A stretch of 64,000 nucleotides of DNA from assembly GCF_014647795.1 (NCBI RefSeq), contig NZ_BMPW01000024.1:83654-147653 (forward strand). The letters are read 5' to 3'. This stretch comes from Actinoplanes campanulatus. Lineage in GTDB: Bacteria > Actinomycetota > Actinomycetes > Mycobacteriales > Micromonosporaceae. The stretch's first letter is position 1. Each line of letters begins with the position of its first letter. Under the pieces are notes generated by a model. It made no database searches. It saw only the letters and a list, made by a program, of their open reading frames with translations, and was not told where the DNA came from. The position numbers and the translations under genes are program-made. This document shows, piece after piece, positions 35,308 through 43,707 of the stretch.

Positions 35308-36080
35308 GCGGCGGCCGCCCGCAGCAGCTCCGGGTCGTGCGCGTTGACGATCGTCAGGGCCGGGTCGGCGGCGGCCCACAGTTCGGCGAGGCGGGCATGG
35401 TTGGCGCGGACCAGGCGACGATCGTGGGCGATGGCCGCCTCCAGGGTGGCCAGGGCACGATTGCCGCGGGTCACGCCGTCGATCTGTGCGCGGTGGTAGA
35501 AGGCGTCGCCGGCGTGCAGGATCCAGCCGTCGCCGGTGTCGACCGCCACGGCGGCGTGGCCGCGGGTGTGGCCGGGCATCGCGATCAGGACCACACCCGG
35601 GACGATCTCGGTGGCGGCGGCGAAACCACGCCAGCCGTCGCCCGTCGCCGGATCGTGTTCCACCAGCCGCGGGCCGTGCTCACGCTGGGCCGGCAGATAG
35701 CGGGAGCGCTCGTTCCAGGTCCGCGGGTGCTGTGCGGCCTCCGATTCGGTGGCGGTCAGGTGCACCCGGGCCCGCGGGAAGTCGGCGGTGCCACCGGAGT
35801 GGTCCGCGTCGTAGTGGGTGAGCACGATGTCCCGTACGTCATCGGGGTCCAGATCAAGGCGTTGCAGCTGCCGGACGGCGGACTCCTCCGGATCGAGCAC
35901 CGGTCTGATCAGATGGCGCGCAGCGCCGATGCGGTGCGCCGGCTCGGCGGCGTCGCGCAGGCCGAAACCCGAGTCGACCAGCAGCAGCCCCTCGGTGGTC
36001 TCGACCGCGAGCACGTGGCAGACCAGGCTCGGGGTGACGGCCGGGCGCATGGTCCCGCAGTTGAGATGGTGGACCTTCAC
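35280..36080 (-). CDS. Metallo-beta-lactamase-fold hydrolase (lactonase-like)
   Basis: From GTG 36080 the product has 266 residues. Metal-binding motifs are DIVLTHYDADHSGG (about 85-98, the HxxxDH core in H-Y-D-A-D-H form), MPGHTRGH (about 180) and GDAFYH (about 204), with NAHDPE near the end. The N-terminal KVHHLNCGTMRP and LLLVDSGFG segments resemble quorum-quenching lactonases and related glyoxalase II-like enzymes. Its start overlaps the stop of the upstream MBL gene (GTGA), so both hydrolases are made together; the substrate is unknown. Confidence 0.85.
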   Translation of the reverse strand: MKVHHLNCGTMRPAVTPSLVCHVLAVETTEGLLLVDSGFGLRDAAEPAHRIGAARHLIRPVLDPEESAVRQLQRLDLDPDDVRDIVLTHYDADHSGGTADFPRARVHLTATESEAAQHPRTWNERSRYLPAQREHGPRLVEHDPATGDGWRGFAAATEIVPGVVLIAMPGHTRGHAAVAVDTGDGWILHAGDAFYHRAQIDGVTRGNRALATLEAAIAHDRRLVRANHARLAELWAAADPALTIVNAHDPELLRAAAAHPRRLGPR

Positions 36081-36883
36081 AGCGGCTCTCCCAGGGTCGG
36101 CAGCGTCAACTCCACGTCGTCGATGGCGGCCTGCTCGCCGAGGAACCGCATCGTGGTCCGGAAGTCGTCGGCGAAGCGTGGCATAGGACGCAGCGGCCGG
36201 TCGAGAGGGCGGGTGAAATCGTCCCAGTGGATCGGGATGACCCGGCGGGCGCCGGTACGCCGGACGAGCCGATCCCAGTAGGTCGCCCGGAACTCGGCGG
36301 ACTGTTTCCCGAGCCCGCCGACACCGAGGAAGACGGTGCCGGCGGGGTGCGCGCCGAGGTCGGCGTGGTTGGCGCTGGCGTGGATGAGCAGCCTCTCGTC
36401 GCCGTGTGCCACGTGCAGGGTGTAACACTCGCCGGTCCGGTAGTCGCGGGCCCGGGAGTCGAGCCCGATCGGCCGGTCGATGGTGCCGGGGGAGAGGTCG
36501 CCAGGGCTGTGCAGCGCCGGCAACACCCTGATCCGGAAATTTCCGATTTCAAGCTGGTCTGTCGTGGTGAAACGGTCTAAAGGGAAGCCGTGCCCGAGAG
36601 CGATGTTCCGAGTCGACGCCGAGCCGAACAGTCGCGCCCCGGTCATCATCGCGACCGTGGGCGCGTCCAGCGCGTGATCGTAGTGCGAGTGCACCACGAA
36701 CAGCCCGTCCACCCGTTCGATCCCGAACCGCCGCAGCGCCGCCCCGATCCGCTCCCGATCCGGCCGCACCCGCCCGGCCAGCACACGAAGCAGCCCCGGC
36801 CGCGAGAAGAACCCGTCGGTGAGCAGGGTGGTCCGCCCGTCACTGAGCAGGATCGTGGAGACCCCGAGAAAGACCATCCGCAT
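36077..36883 (-). CDS. Metallo-beta-lactamase-fold hydrolase (UlaG/RomA-like)
   Basis: The 268-residue protein starts MRMVFLGVSTILLSDGRTTLLTDGFFSR, where UlaG/RomA-type enzymes have a G-x-(S/H)-(S/T)-x-L-L core, and carries VHSHYDHALDAP (about 65-76) as the metal motif. Later parts are LLIHASANHADLG and VIPIHWDDFTRP, which supplies the last His and Asp ligands. It is unlike its downstream partner in sequence despite sharing the fold, so the pair did not arise by recent duplication. The two genes overlap by 4 bases. No signal peptide is seen. Confidence 0.83.
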   Translation of the reverse strand: MRMVFLGVSTILLSDGRTTLLTDGFFSRPGLLRVLAGRVRPDRERIGAALRRFGIERVDGLFVVHSHYDHALDAPTVAMMTGARLFGSASTRNIALGHGFPLDRFTTTDQLEIGNFRIRVLPALHSPGDLSPGTIDRPIGLDSRARDYRTGECYTLHVAHGDERLLIHASANHADLGAHPAGTVFLGVGGLGKQSAEFRATYWDRLVRRTGARRVIPIHWDDFTRPLDRPLRPMPRFADDFRTTMRFLGEQAAIDDVELTLPTLGEPL

Positions 36884-36921
36884 CCGTGATGCCTTTCAAG
36901 ATCATCTATAGTTCGGTGCTC

Positions 36922-37383
36922 ATGGGTGATGACACCGTACTGACTTTCCAGGCTCGCACCGAGGCGGCCCTCGCGCGCCCGTTCATCCGCCGTCGAATGC
37001 GGAGATACCTGCTGCCCGTCGCGGCCGGCGGTCTCGTCGTCGCCTGGCTCATCGCTCTGGCGGGCGGCCGGCAATACGCCTTCTACCTGGCGGTGAGCAG
37101 TGCCCTGCTGCCGATCTACGGCCCGTGGATGATGTCCGCCGAGGCGCTGAAGCGGAACGCGGACAAGTTCGGTCGCATGATCGCCTTCCGGATCGACCGG
37201 ACCGGGGTGCAGACGTTCACCGGTTTCTCCGAGGGCCGCTGGAACTGGTCCGACGTGCGCCGGGTGGAACAGCGCCGCGATCAGGTCCTCGTCCACATCG
37301 GCGGCCCGGAGTTCCTGTGCATACCCACCGGCGGCCTGAGCGAAGACGAGCGCGCCCAGCTCAAGGACCTACTGCCAGGCTAA
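36922..37383 (+). CDS. YcxB-like membrane protein
   Basis: ATG 36922 gives 153 residues. Two hydrophobic segments (YLLPVAAGGLVVAWLIALAG; FYLAVSSALLPIYGPWMM) lie near residues 34-55 and 60-78. They are followed by a soluble C-terminal domain with FRIDRTGVQTFTGFSEGRWNWSDVRRVEQRRDQVLVHIG and FLCIPTGGLSEDE, the pattern of the YcxB C-terminal family: a beta-sheet with a W-x-x-V core. Function is unknown. The upstream in-frame ATG at 36886 overlaps the divergent gene, so 36922 is preferred. A dispersed repeat starts directly after the stop. Confidence 0.8.
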   Translation: MGDDTVLTFQARTEAALARPFIRRRMRRYLLPVAAGGLVVAWLIALAGGRQYAFYLAVSSALLPIYGPWMMSAEALKRNADKFGRMIAFRIDRTGVQTFTGFSEGRWNWSDVRRVEQRRDQVLVHIGGPEFLCIPTGGLSEDERAQLKDLLPG

Positions 37384-37389
37384 AACCCT

Positions 37390-37900
37390 TCTCCGGTACG
37401 CGTGCCGCCGTCCCCGAATGCCAGGGCCGTCCCGCCCAGCCGCCCGGCCTGCTGCCACTCCGGCCTGTGCCGCACCCGCCGGGCGTAGATCGGTGGTCCG
37501 GCAGGCCCGGCCGGTCGTTGCCGCGGCCGTCTGCCGCCGGTCCCTGCCGTAGCGTCCCGCTCCGACAGTCGGTTGCGCTTTGCGCGACTCTCGCCAGGCG
37601 CCCGGATCGTCCGTACGCCCGACGGCGCCGGTCACGGCGGGCGCCGCCCACCTTCCGCGACGGCGGCGGGTCCACGCGGCCGCCCGTTCGAGGGCGGGTG
37701 GCCGCACACGGGCCCGAGGTTTGAAGGTGGTGGCCGCACACGGAAGGTTTGGCGTGTGCGCCGGCCGAGGTTGTTGGGTGTGTCGGCGCGCGCGGCATTG
37801 TCACCGTGTTCGCTGGCTCTGGGTGTGGGGGGTGGGCGCGCACGGTGCCGTGTGGTGTGGGCCGGTCATGGGAATGGGCCGGGCGGGCGCGCGCAGCACG
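37390..37900 (+). repeat. Single-ended copy of the dispersed element plus ~35-60-base arrays
   Basis: CTCCGGTACGCGTGCCG (37391-37407) is followed by CAGGGCCGTCCCG near 37424, GCCTGTGCCGCACCCGCCGG near 37464 and GTAGATCGGTGGTCCGGCAGGC near 37486, in the same order as in the ends of the 7235-7999 element. From 37698 the DNA turns into degenerate GTGGCCGCACACGG units (37698, 37732) and GTGGGCGCGCACGGTG units (37830). The whole 37384-38003 gap has no credible gene. Confidence 0.65.
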
Positions 37901-38003
37901 ACGGCGTGCGCGCCTGCCCGCCCTTGAGGCCGGTGGGCGATCTTCACCGTGACCCGGTGTCACGGCCGGCAGCGGATGTGCCGGATGCCGGCGCGGGAGC
38001 GAT

Positions 38004-38321
38004 CTACCGGTCGTTGACGGCGACGTGCCAACGGTCGCGGAGCAGCACGCGGGCGCTCGTGCGCCACCACTCGCCGCTCACCATGCCGTCGGACATGCCG
38101 CTGCCGATCCGGTACTCCGGCATCCGCACGGTTTCGGTCCCGTCGCTCATCCGCACGCCGGTGATCTCCTCGAACGCCGTCTCCACGGCTTTCTCGAGGC
38201 CCTGCTGGTCGGCGGGCAGGGCGTCGTCGGCGAAACGCCGGCGCATGGCCTGCCACAGGTGGGGGTCGCCGCGGAGGCCCCAGCGCGGCGGGGGCGGATC
38301 GAAGAGGTCGCCGAGATTCAC
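38004..38321 (-). CDS. Small cytoplasmic protein of unknown function
   Basis: The 105-residue product starts MNLGDLFDPPPPRWGLRGDPHLWQAMRRRF and ends with a beta-rich part ESGEWWRTSARVLLRDRW-like (SGEWWRTSARVLLRDRWHVAVNDR). It has neither signal peptide nor membrane helix. The conserved-looking GLRGDPHLW motif is reminiscent of small actinobacterial proteins of unknown role. It is divergent from a TetR gene 65 bases away and could be its target. Confidence 0.6.
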   Translation of the reverse strand: MNLGDLFDPPPPRWGLRGDPHLWQAMRRRFADDALPADQQGLEKAVETAFEEITGVRMSDGTETVRMPEYRIGSGMSDGMVSGEWWRTSARVLLRDRWHVAVNDR

Positions 38322-38386
38322 GGTGGCATCATGCCAGATGGTAACGTCATGTATCCAGAAACACTGTGTTACCTAAAAGGGGCGGC

Positions 38387-38968
38387 ATGCGGCTGACACG
38401 CGCCGAACAGCAGCGGCTCACCAGGCAGCGGCTGCTGGGGGCGGCGAGCGCCGCCTTTCTGGAGCGGGGCTATCTCGCCGCGACCGTCGAGGAGATCGCC
38501 GCCGCGGGCGGATACACGCGCGGCGCCGTCTACAAACAGTTCGGCGGTAAGGAAGGGCTCTGGCAGGCCATCGTCGACACGCGGGCCGAGGATCTGATGC
38601 GCGGGCTCGCCATGGCGCTCGACCAGGCCGGCAGCCGGGAGGGCCTGCTCGCCGTCCTCACCCCGGGCGGCGGTGACCAGGCCCGCTGGGCGCTGGTGTC
38701 CGCCGAGGCGGTGGCGGCGATGTCCGGCAACCCACGGCACGCGGCCACCATGGCGGCACTCCAGGACCGCTTCGACACCGAGATCACGGCGCTGCTGGAG
38801 CGGCACTGCGCCCGTCTCGGCCTCACCCCGGCGATGCCGCTGCCGCACCTGGTCGTCGCGTGGGGCGCGATGGGCGCCGGGCTCGCGCTGCGGCAGGCGA
38901 TCCACCCCGGCACCGACGCGGCAGCCGTCACCGCGAGCCTGCTCGCCGCGCTCTTCCTCAAGGAGTAG
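38387..38968 (+). CDS. TetR-family transcriptional regulator
   Basis: ATG 38387 gives 193 residues. The HTH is canonical: TRQRLLGAASAAFLERGYLAATVEEIAAAGGYTRGAVYKQFGGKEGLWQAIVD (about 13-65). The C-terminal domain is helical, ending LLAALFLKE. In the divergent region, GGTAAC (38340) and GTTACC (38368) form a spaced inverted repeat that could be an operator half-site pair. The next gene starts 2 bases after its stop with an AGGAGTAGGG Shine-Dalgarno formed by the 3' end of this gene, so they are co-translated. Confidence 0.87.
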   Translation: MRLTRAEQQRLTRQRLLGAASAAFLERGYLAATVEEIAAAGGYTRGAVYKQFGGKEGLWQAIVDTRAEDLMRGLAMALDQAGSREGLLAVLTPGGGDQARWALVSAEAVAAMSGNPRHAATMAALQDRFDTEITALLERHCARLGLTPAMPLPHLVVAWGAMGAGLALRQAIHPGTDAAAVTASLLAALFLKE

Positions 38969-38970
38969 GG

Positions 38971-39338
38971 ATGAATCTGCTGGCCCGGATCCTGCGGCGG
39001 TTCGCCGACGCCGTCTCGCACGCCGACACGGGGCCCTACGCGGCGCGCCCCGCAACCCCGAGCTGCGTGTCGGGGACGAGCAGGCCTACTCCACGGTGCG
39101 ATATGCGACCGGCCACATCGCGCACATCGCCACCGCGGTCCGCGAGGACGCGTGTCCCCGCTGCGGCTCGCCGATGGCCGAGACCCACGAGATCCAGCAG
39201 CGGGAGGGTTCGGCGGTGCGCCTGCGCACGGGCTCGGCCCGCGCCTGCCCGGCCTGCGAGCCGGACTCCTGGCTGCTGCGGTCGCAGACGAGCGCGGCGG
39301 TGCGCGCTCGCGAGGCGGCCCGCCGCAACGTGGTCTGA
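38971..39338 (+). pseudogene. Zinc-ribbon protein gene broken by a one-base frameshift
   Basis: ATG 38971 starts MNLLARILRRFADAVSHADTGPYAARP. At the C run 39048-39051 one base appears missing; restoring it continues to RNPELRVGDEQAYSTVRYATGHIAHIA, then CPRCGSPMAETHEI and CPACEPDSW, a two-knuckle zinc ribbon, ending ARRNVV at 39338. The repaired product would be about 122 residues. It is coupled to the TetR gene. The break may be a homopolymer sequencing error. Confidence 0.75.
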
Positions 39339-39339
39339 C

Positions 39340-39690
39340 TCAGGGCCGGTTCTGCCGCACGAAGCCCTGGCTCTGCCGGAAGGCCTCGACCGGGTCACCG
39401 AGATAGCCCGCCGTCCGGTGCGCCGGCCACGGTTTTCCGGGCGAAGGAGAGCATCCGCTCGTCGTCACCGGACCATTTGGCGCACAGCCCCTGGAGCCGC
39501 TGTTCGTGCGCGTACTGGTGGTACGGGTGCAGGGCCACCACCCGGTCGAACCGGGCGGTGGCCTCGGCCGGGCCGAGCTGGAGCCCGCGTGCGGTGGCGA
39601 TCATGAAGGTCAGGGCGGTCACGTCGGCCGGATCCCGGGCGGTCACCTCCCGGAGCCAGGTCTCGGCGCGCCGCAGCCGCCAGAAGAAGA
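39340..39690 (-). pseudogene. Remnant of a TPR-like protein gene with its ends joined
   Basis: On the minus strand, 39690-39410 reads LRRAETWLREVTARDPADVTALTFMIATARGLQLGPAEATARFDRVVALHPYHQYAHEQRLQGLCAKWSGDDERMLSFARKTV, a tetratricopeptide-like stretch without a start. After a frame change near 39410 it ends GYLGDPVEAFRQSQGFVRQN and stops at 39340. The LCAKWSG helix and a terminal G-Y-L-G-D-P-V-x-x-F-R are, from memory, found far apart in a family of larger actinobacterial proteins, so a middle part is probably deleted. The 5' part is also missing. Confidence 0.6.
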
Positions 39691-39692
39691 GG

Positions 39693-41099
39693 TCAGGTGG
39701 CGGGCACCGGGTCGGGTGCGGTGGTGCCGGCCGGGCGGCGGAGCACGACCACGGAGACCAGGAAAGCCGTGGCCAGGAGGCCGGCCGAGGTGGCGAAGGC
39801 GAGCCGGTAGCCTCCGGTCAGTGCGGTCGCCTGGTCGGCGCCGGCGGTCAGCAGGTGGTCGGTGCGGGTGGCGGCCAGGGTGGAGAGGACCGCCACGCCG
39901 AGGGCCATGCCGACCTGCTGGGTGGTGTTGAACAGGCCGGAGGCGAGGCCCGCGTCGCCGTCCTCGGCGCCGGACATGCCCAGGGTCGCCAGCGCCGGCA
40001 GGACCAGGCCGCCGCCGGAGATCAGCAGCATCACCGGCAGCAGGTCGGTGACGTACGACGCCTGGACCGGGATGCGGGTGAGCAGCGCCATGGCCGCGAT
40101 CAGCAGCAGGAGCCCGGCGCGCAGCACGGTGCGGGCGCCGAACCGGGCACTGAGCGGGGCGGACACGAACAGCGAGACCACCCCGATGCCGACGGCGGCC
40201 GGGAGCATGGCGAGTCCGGTCTCCAGGGCGCCGTACCCGAGCACCTTCTGCATGTGGAGCGCGACCAGCACCTGGAAGGCGAACATCCCGGACAGCGACA
40301 GCATCTGGGCCAGGTTGGCGCCGGTGACGTCCCGGGACCGGAAGATCCGCAGTGGCATGAGCGGCTCGCGGGCGGTGACCTGCCGTCCGACGAACCCGGC
40401 CAGCAGGGCGGCCGCGACGGTTCCGGTGAGCCAGGCGTACGGGCCGTTCGTGACGATCGTGTAGATGCCCAGCATCAGCCCGGAGGTGACCAGGACGGCG
40501 CCGAGGACGTCGGTGCCGCGCGACCATCCGGCTCCGCGGTCGGCGGGCAGGGCGACCAGCGCCAGCGCGATGGTGGCGACCCCGATCGGCACGTTGATGA
40601 AGAAGATCCACGGCCAGCTCAGTACGTCGGTGAGCACCCCGCCGAGCACCTGCCCGATGGACGCTCCGGCCGCCCCGGTGAAGCTGAAGATCGCGATCGC
40701 CTTCCCGCGCTCGACCGGGTCGGTGAAGAGCGTGACCAGGATGCCGAGCACCACCGCCGAGGCCAGCGCGCTGCCGACGCCCTGGAGGAACCGGGCGGCG
40801 ATCAGCAGGCCGGGCCCGGTGGCGAGGCCGGCGAGCAGCGACGCCCCGGTGAAGACGGCGTTCCCGGCGAGGAACATCTGGCGGCGGCCGAGCAGGTCGC
40901 CGAGCCGGCCGGCGAGCAGCAGCAGCCCGCCGAACGGGATCAGGTAGGCGTTGACCATCCAGCTGAGCCCGGCCGCGGTGAAGCCGACGTCCGCCTGGAT
41001 CGCGGGCATCGCCACGGTGACGATGCTGCCGTCGAGGACGGTCATCAGGCCGGTGGCGGAGAGAACGGCGAGCGCGGTCCAGCGTTTCGAGTACGACAT
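39693..41099 (-). CDS. Multidrug MFS transporter, DHA2 (EmrB/QacA) type
   Basis: The 468-residue protein has 13-14 predicted helices. Motif A is visible as GRLGDLLGRRQMFLAG (about 64-79), motif D1 in LDGSIVTVAMPAIQADVGFT (about 23-42) and motif C in SIGQVLGGVLTDVLSW-like (ASIGQVLGGVLTD, about 141-153). These proteins export amphipathic drugs by proton antiport. The gene is preceded on the same strand by a MarR gene and an inverted repeat between the two, so MarR very likely controls it. The 5' leader contains GGGAGGAACC. Confidence 0.92.
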   Translation of the reverse strand: MSYSKRWTALAVLSATGLMTVLDGSIVTVAMPAIQADVGFTAAGLSWMVNAYLIPFGGLLLLAGRLGDLLGRRQMFLAGNAVFTGASLLAGLATGPGLLIAARFLQGVGSALASAVVLGILVTLFTDPVERGKAIAIFSFTGAAGASIGQVLGGVLTDVLSWPWIFFINVPIGVATIALALVALPADRGAGWSRGTDVLGAVLVTSGLMLGIYTIVTNGPYAWLTGTVAAALLAGFVGRQVTAREPLMPLRIFRSRDVTGANLAQMLSLSGMFAFQVLVALHMQKVLGYGALETGLAMLPAAVGIGVVSLFVSAPLSARFGARTVLRAGLLLLIAAMALLTRIPVQASYVTDLLPVMLLISGGGLVLPALATLGMSGAEDGDAGLASGLFNTTQQVGMALGVAVLSTLAATRTDHLLTAGADQATALTGGYRLAFATSAGLLATAFLVSVVVLRRPAGTTAPDPVPAT

Positions 41100-41138
41100 G
41101 GGGTTCCTCCCGTTGAGGTGAACGGAAGGAACGCTAGC

Positions 41139-41162
41139 AGATAGTTTGGTTACGGACTATCT
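41139..41162. promoter_or_regulatory. Candidate MarR operator upstream of the exporter gene
   Basis: AGATAGT (41139-41145) and ACTATCT (41156-41162) are perfect 7-base inverted arms separated by 10 bases, 40 bases upstream of the exporter start. A related GATAGTTT half-site occurs at 41679, upstream of the MarR gene. The spacing suits a MarR dimer, and the AT-rich core suits a promoter. Confidence 0.65.
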
Positions 41163-41171
41163 CTATCTTCT

Positions 41172-41660
41172 CTACTTTGCGCGCTCCCGGGCGCGACGGG
41201 CCGCGTGCGGACCCTCGGCGGGGACCGCCAGATGCTCGGTGGCCAGCCGGTTCAGGGCGCGGACCAGCACCTCGCGCTCGTCGTCGGGCAGCGAGTCCAG
41301 CGCGTCGCGGTGCACGCCGTCGACGATCTCCTGGCTGCGCTCGGCGATCTCCGTGCCGGCGGCGGTGACCGCGATGATCCGGGCCCGGCGGTCGGTGCTG
41401 GACGGGCGGCGTTCCGCGTACCCCGCCTTCTCCAGCGCGTCGACCGTGGCCACCATCGTGGTCTTGTCCATGTCACCCAGCTCGGCCAACTGGATCTGGG
41501 TGCGCTCCTGCTCCAGCGCGTGCACCAGCACGCAGTGCATCCGCGCGGTCAGCCCGATCTCGCCGAGCCCCGCCGCCATCCGGGTACGCAGCACGTGGCT
41601 GGTGTGGTCGAGCAGGAAGGACAGGTCGGACTCGGTGCGGGTGGGCGCCATCGCGGTCAT
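41172..41660 (-). CDS. MarR-family transcriptional regulator
   Basis: From ATG 41660 the protein has 162 residues with the winged helix LAELGDMDKTTMVATVDALEKAGYAERRPSSTDRRARIIAVTAAGTEIAERSQEI (about 70-124), including the D-K-T-T-M recognition helix and the D-R-R-A wing. ATG 41651 is a second possible start; the long upstream extension to 41954 is antisense to the next gene and not credible. It precedes the exporter gene by 73 bases on the same strand and probably represses it, with drugs as inducers. Confidence 0.88.
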   Translation of the reverse strand: MTAMAPTRTESDLSFLLDHTSHVLRTRMAAGLGEIGLTARMHCVLVHALEQERTQIQLAELGDMDKTTMVATVDALEKAGYAERRPSSTDRRARIIAVTAAGTEIAERSQEIVDGVHRDALDSLPDDEREVLVRALNRLATEHLAVPAEGPHAARRARERAK

Positions 41661-41725
41661 GCGACAAGCGTAGCCCGCGATAGTTTCGGGCCGGACGATC
41701 CGCGACCGATCAGAAAGGGTTCCGG

Positions 41726-43081
41726 ATGAGCGTCGACGCCACCGTGGAACGGCTCGCCAGCAGTGACAAGACCGAACGCGAGGCGGCCGAGGAGGCCCTC
41801 GTGGCGGCCGGCGCGGAGGCCGTCGAACCGGTTCTGCGGGCGCTCTGTGACGAGGAGTCGCCGATCGACTGGTCCACCAGCGCGTCCCTGTTGCGCCGCC
41901 TCGGCGATCCGGCGTTCGGCCCGCTGATCGCCGCCATGGCCGCCGCGCCGACAAGCGAGGTCGCCCGGCGATGCGGCTGGGCGCTGATGGCGGTCGAGGT
42001 GTCCACCCCGGCCGTCTACCTGCCCGCGCTGCGCCACCCGCACCCGAAGGTCCGCAAGTCCGGCATCTACTTCCTCTGCTGGCAGCGAAAGGCCGCCGCC
42101 GAACCGTACCTGCCGGATCTGATCGCCCTGCTCGACGACCCGGACGAAGGGGTGCGCGACAACCTGATCCGGGGCTTCGGCGAGATCGGCGCGGTCGCGG
42201 CGCCGGCGCTGCGCGAGGTCCGCCGGGGTGCGGGCCGCAAGCGGCGCGGCGCGCTGGCCGCGCTCGCCGAGATCGGCGGGTGGGGCGCTCTCGACGATCA
42301 CGACCGGCAGGCGATCATTCGGCTCATCGAGATCAAATCGGGGTACGAGGACCCGGAACCGATGCATCTGTGCGGCTCCTGGTACGCCGTCCCGACCGCC
42401 GACCAGGCAGCGGTCCTCGACGCGTTCGACCTCGTCGAGCCCCGCCCGGTGACGATGCGGCTCGGCGAGTCGGCCTGGAACCGCGACAGCCATTCCTGGA
42501 CCCGGGGCCCGCACCATGGCTGCCGGCGGGTGTACGTGACCCCGGCCCTGGACGGATGGACGCTGGTCTTCGGGCGGATGCCGGCCGTCGCGCACGCCAT
42601 CCGTGGCGACGACTTCGAGGCGGTCTTCCGTGCCGATGCCAAGGACCGCTGCGCGAGGCTGAGCGCCCGGTTCGGGGCCGCGCACTGGTACGGCACCAGC
42701 TGCGGGGACGGCTGGACCGCCTGGTGCATCGCGGAGAAGGGCGAGGTGGTCCGGTTCTACGACGTCTTCGGCCCGGACGACCAGATCGGCGACGGCCACC
42801 CGGCCGAGGCCGGATACCGGCTGCCCCACGACAACGGCATTCCGGAGAGCATCCTGCGCGACCCGGACCTGCTGTCGGCTCCTGATCTCGTGGACCGGAT
42901 CCGGCGGGCACGGGAGGAGGAGGGCATCCCCGAGGAGGTGGACTCCACCGAGATCGCCGGGCGGCTGTCGGTGAACCCGCACGAGTTCGGTCCGCACACC
43001 CGGGTCGAGGGCCGAGCGGTCCTCGCGCTGACCGCGTGCGGCGTCGCCCACGGCAGTACCCCGGGAGTGGTGGCCATCTGA
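41726..43081 (+). CDS. HEAT-repeat protein with a C-terminal unassigned domain
   Basis: The 451-residue protein begins with about 190 residues of HEAT/PBS-type helical pairs: TVERLASSDKTEREAAEEALVAAGAEAVEPVLRAL, DPAFGPLIAAM, HPHPKVRKSGIYFLCWQRK, DPDEGVRDNLIRGFGEIGAVAAPALREV. The second half is a mixed domain rich in Trp, Cys and Gly (SAWNRDSHSWTRGPHHGCRRVYVTP, HWYGTSCGDGWTAWCIAEKGEVVRFYDVF), which resembles proteins encoded near SUKH-type genes. It may mediate protein-protein contacts in the cytoplasm. No enzyme motif is recognised. AGAAAGGGTTCCGG upstream supplies a Shine-Dalgarno. Confidence 0.8.
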   Translation: MSVDATVERLASSDKTEREAAEEALVAAGAEAVEPVLRALCDEESPIDWSTSASLLRRLGDPAFGPLIAAMAAAPTSEVARRCGWALMAVEVSTPAVYLPALRHPHPKVRKSGIYFLCWQRKAAAEPYLPDLIALLDDPDEGVRDNLIRGFGEIGAVAAPALREVRRGAGRKRRGALAALAEIGGWGALDDHDRQAIIRLIEIKSGYEDPEPMHLCGSWYAVPTADQAAVLDAFDLVEPRPVTMRLGESAWNRDSHSWTRGPHHGCRRVYVTPALDGWTLVFGRMPAVAHAIRGDDFEAVFRADAKDRCARLSARFGAAHWYGTSCGDGWTAWCIAEKGEVVRFYDVFGPDDQIGDGHPAEAGYRLPHDNGIPESILRDPDLLSAPDLVDRIRRAREEEGIPEEVDSTEIAGRLSVNPHEFGPHTRVEGRAVLALTACGVAHGSTPGVVAI

Positions 43082-43116
43082 GCAGCGGCGAGCGTTCGGA
43101 TGACAAGCTTCATCCT

Positions 43117-43641
43117 GTGGCGCACCGGCTGATTCTGATCAACGGGCTTCCCGGCTCGGGCAAGAGCACCCTGGCCGGGCGCCTGGCGCCCGCGCTGCGC
43201 GTACCCCTGATCGGAAAAGACCTGGTGAAAGAGGCTCTGGCCGGCGCCGCGCCGGGTGTTCCGCCGAAGGCGGTGGGATGGGTCGCCGCGCAGGTGATGT
43301 GGGAGCTGGCGGCCGCCACACCCGGCGTGGTGATCCTGGAGAGCTGGTGGTTCCGGCCGCGCGACCTCGGTTTCGTGACCGAGGGCATCGCCCGTTCGGG
43401 TGCCCGCGCGACAGTGGAGGTCTGGTGCGACGTGCCCGCCGAGGTGGCCCTGGAGCGCTACCGCGACCGGCGGCGCGACGCCCTGTACGAGGACGACGAG
43501 CGGCTGCGTGACGACTGGCCGCGGTGGGCCGTGGAGGCGTCGCCGCTCGCCGTCGGGCCGGTCGTCACCGTCGAGACCGACCGTCCGGTGATCGCCACCC
43601 GGCTGATCCAGGCGATCAGCGAGGCCATCGGCGGGGTCTAG
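43117..43641 (+). CDS. P-loop kinase-like ATPase (AAA_33)
   Basis: GTG 43117 gives 174 residues. LILINGLPGSGKSTLAGRLA (about 5-24) contains the Walker A motif G-L-P-G-S-G-K-S-T. VEVWCDVPAEVALERYRDRRRDALYEDD (about 107-134) matches the LID and base-binding region of the AAA_33/zeta-toxin-like and chloramphenicol phosphotransferase-like kinases. It probably phosphorylates a small molecule, which cannot be named. The gene stands alone between the HEAT and GlxA genes on the same strand. Confidence 0.83.
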   Translation: MAHRLILINGLPGSGKSTLAGRLAPALRVPLIGKDLVKEALAGAAPGVPPKAVGWVAAQVMWELAAATPGVVILESWWFRPRDLGFVTEGIARSGARATVEVWCDVPAEVALERYRDRRRDALYEDDERLRDDWPRWAVEASPLAVGPVVTVETDRPVIATRLIQAISEAIGGV

Positions 43642-43707
43642 CCGATGGCAGGAAAGGTGGGATCCGCGTCGTTGCGGCCATGACGGCCGGCGTCCAGGGT
43701 AGAGGGC

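Noticed and set aside
39477-41144. A 555-codon plus-strand frame opposite the MFS exporter
   Set aside because: It is a Gly/Asp/Arg/Gln-rich antisense shadow, and the minus strand encodes a textbook 14-helix transporter.
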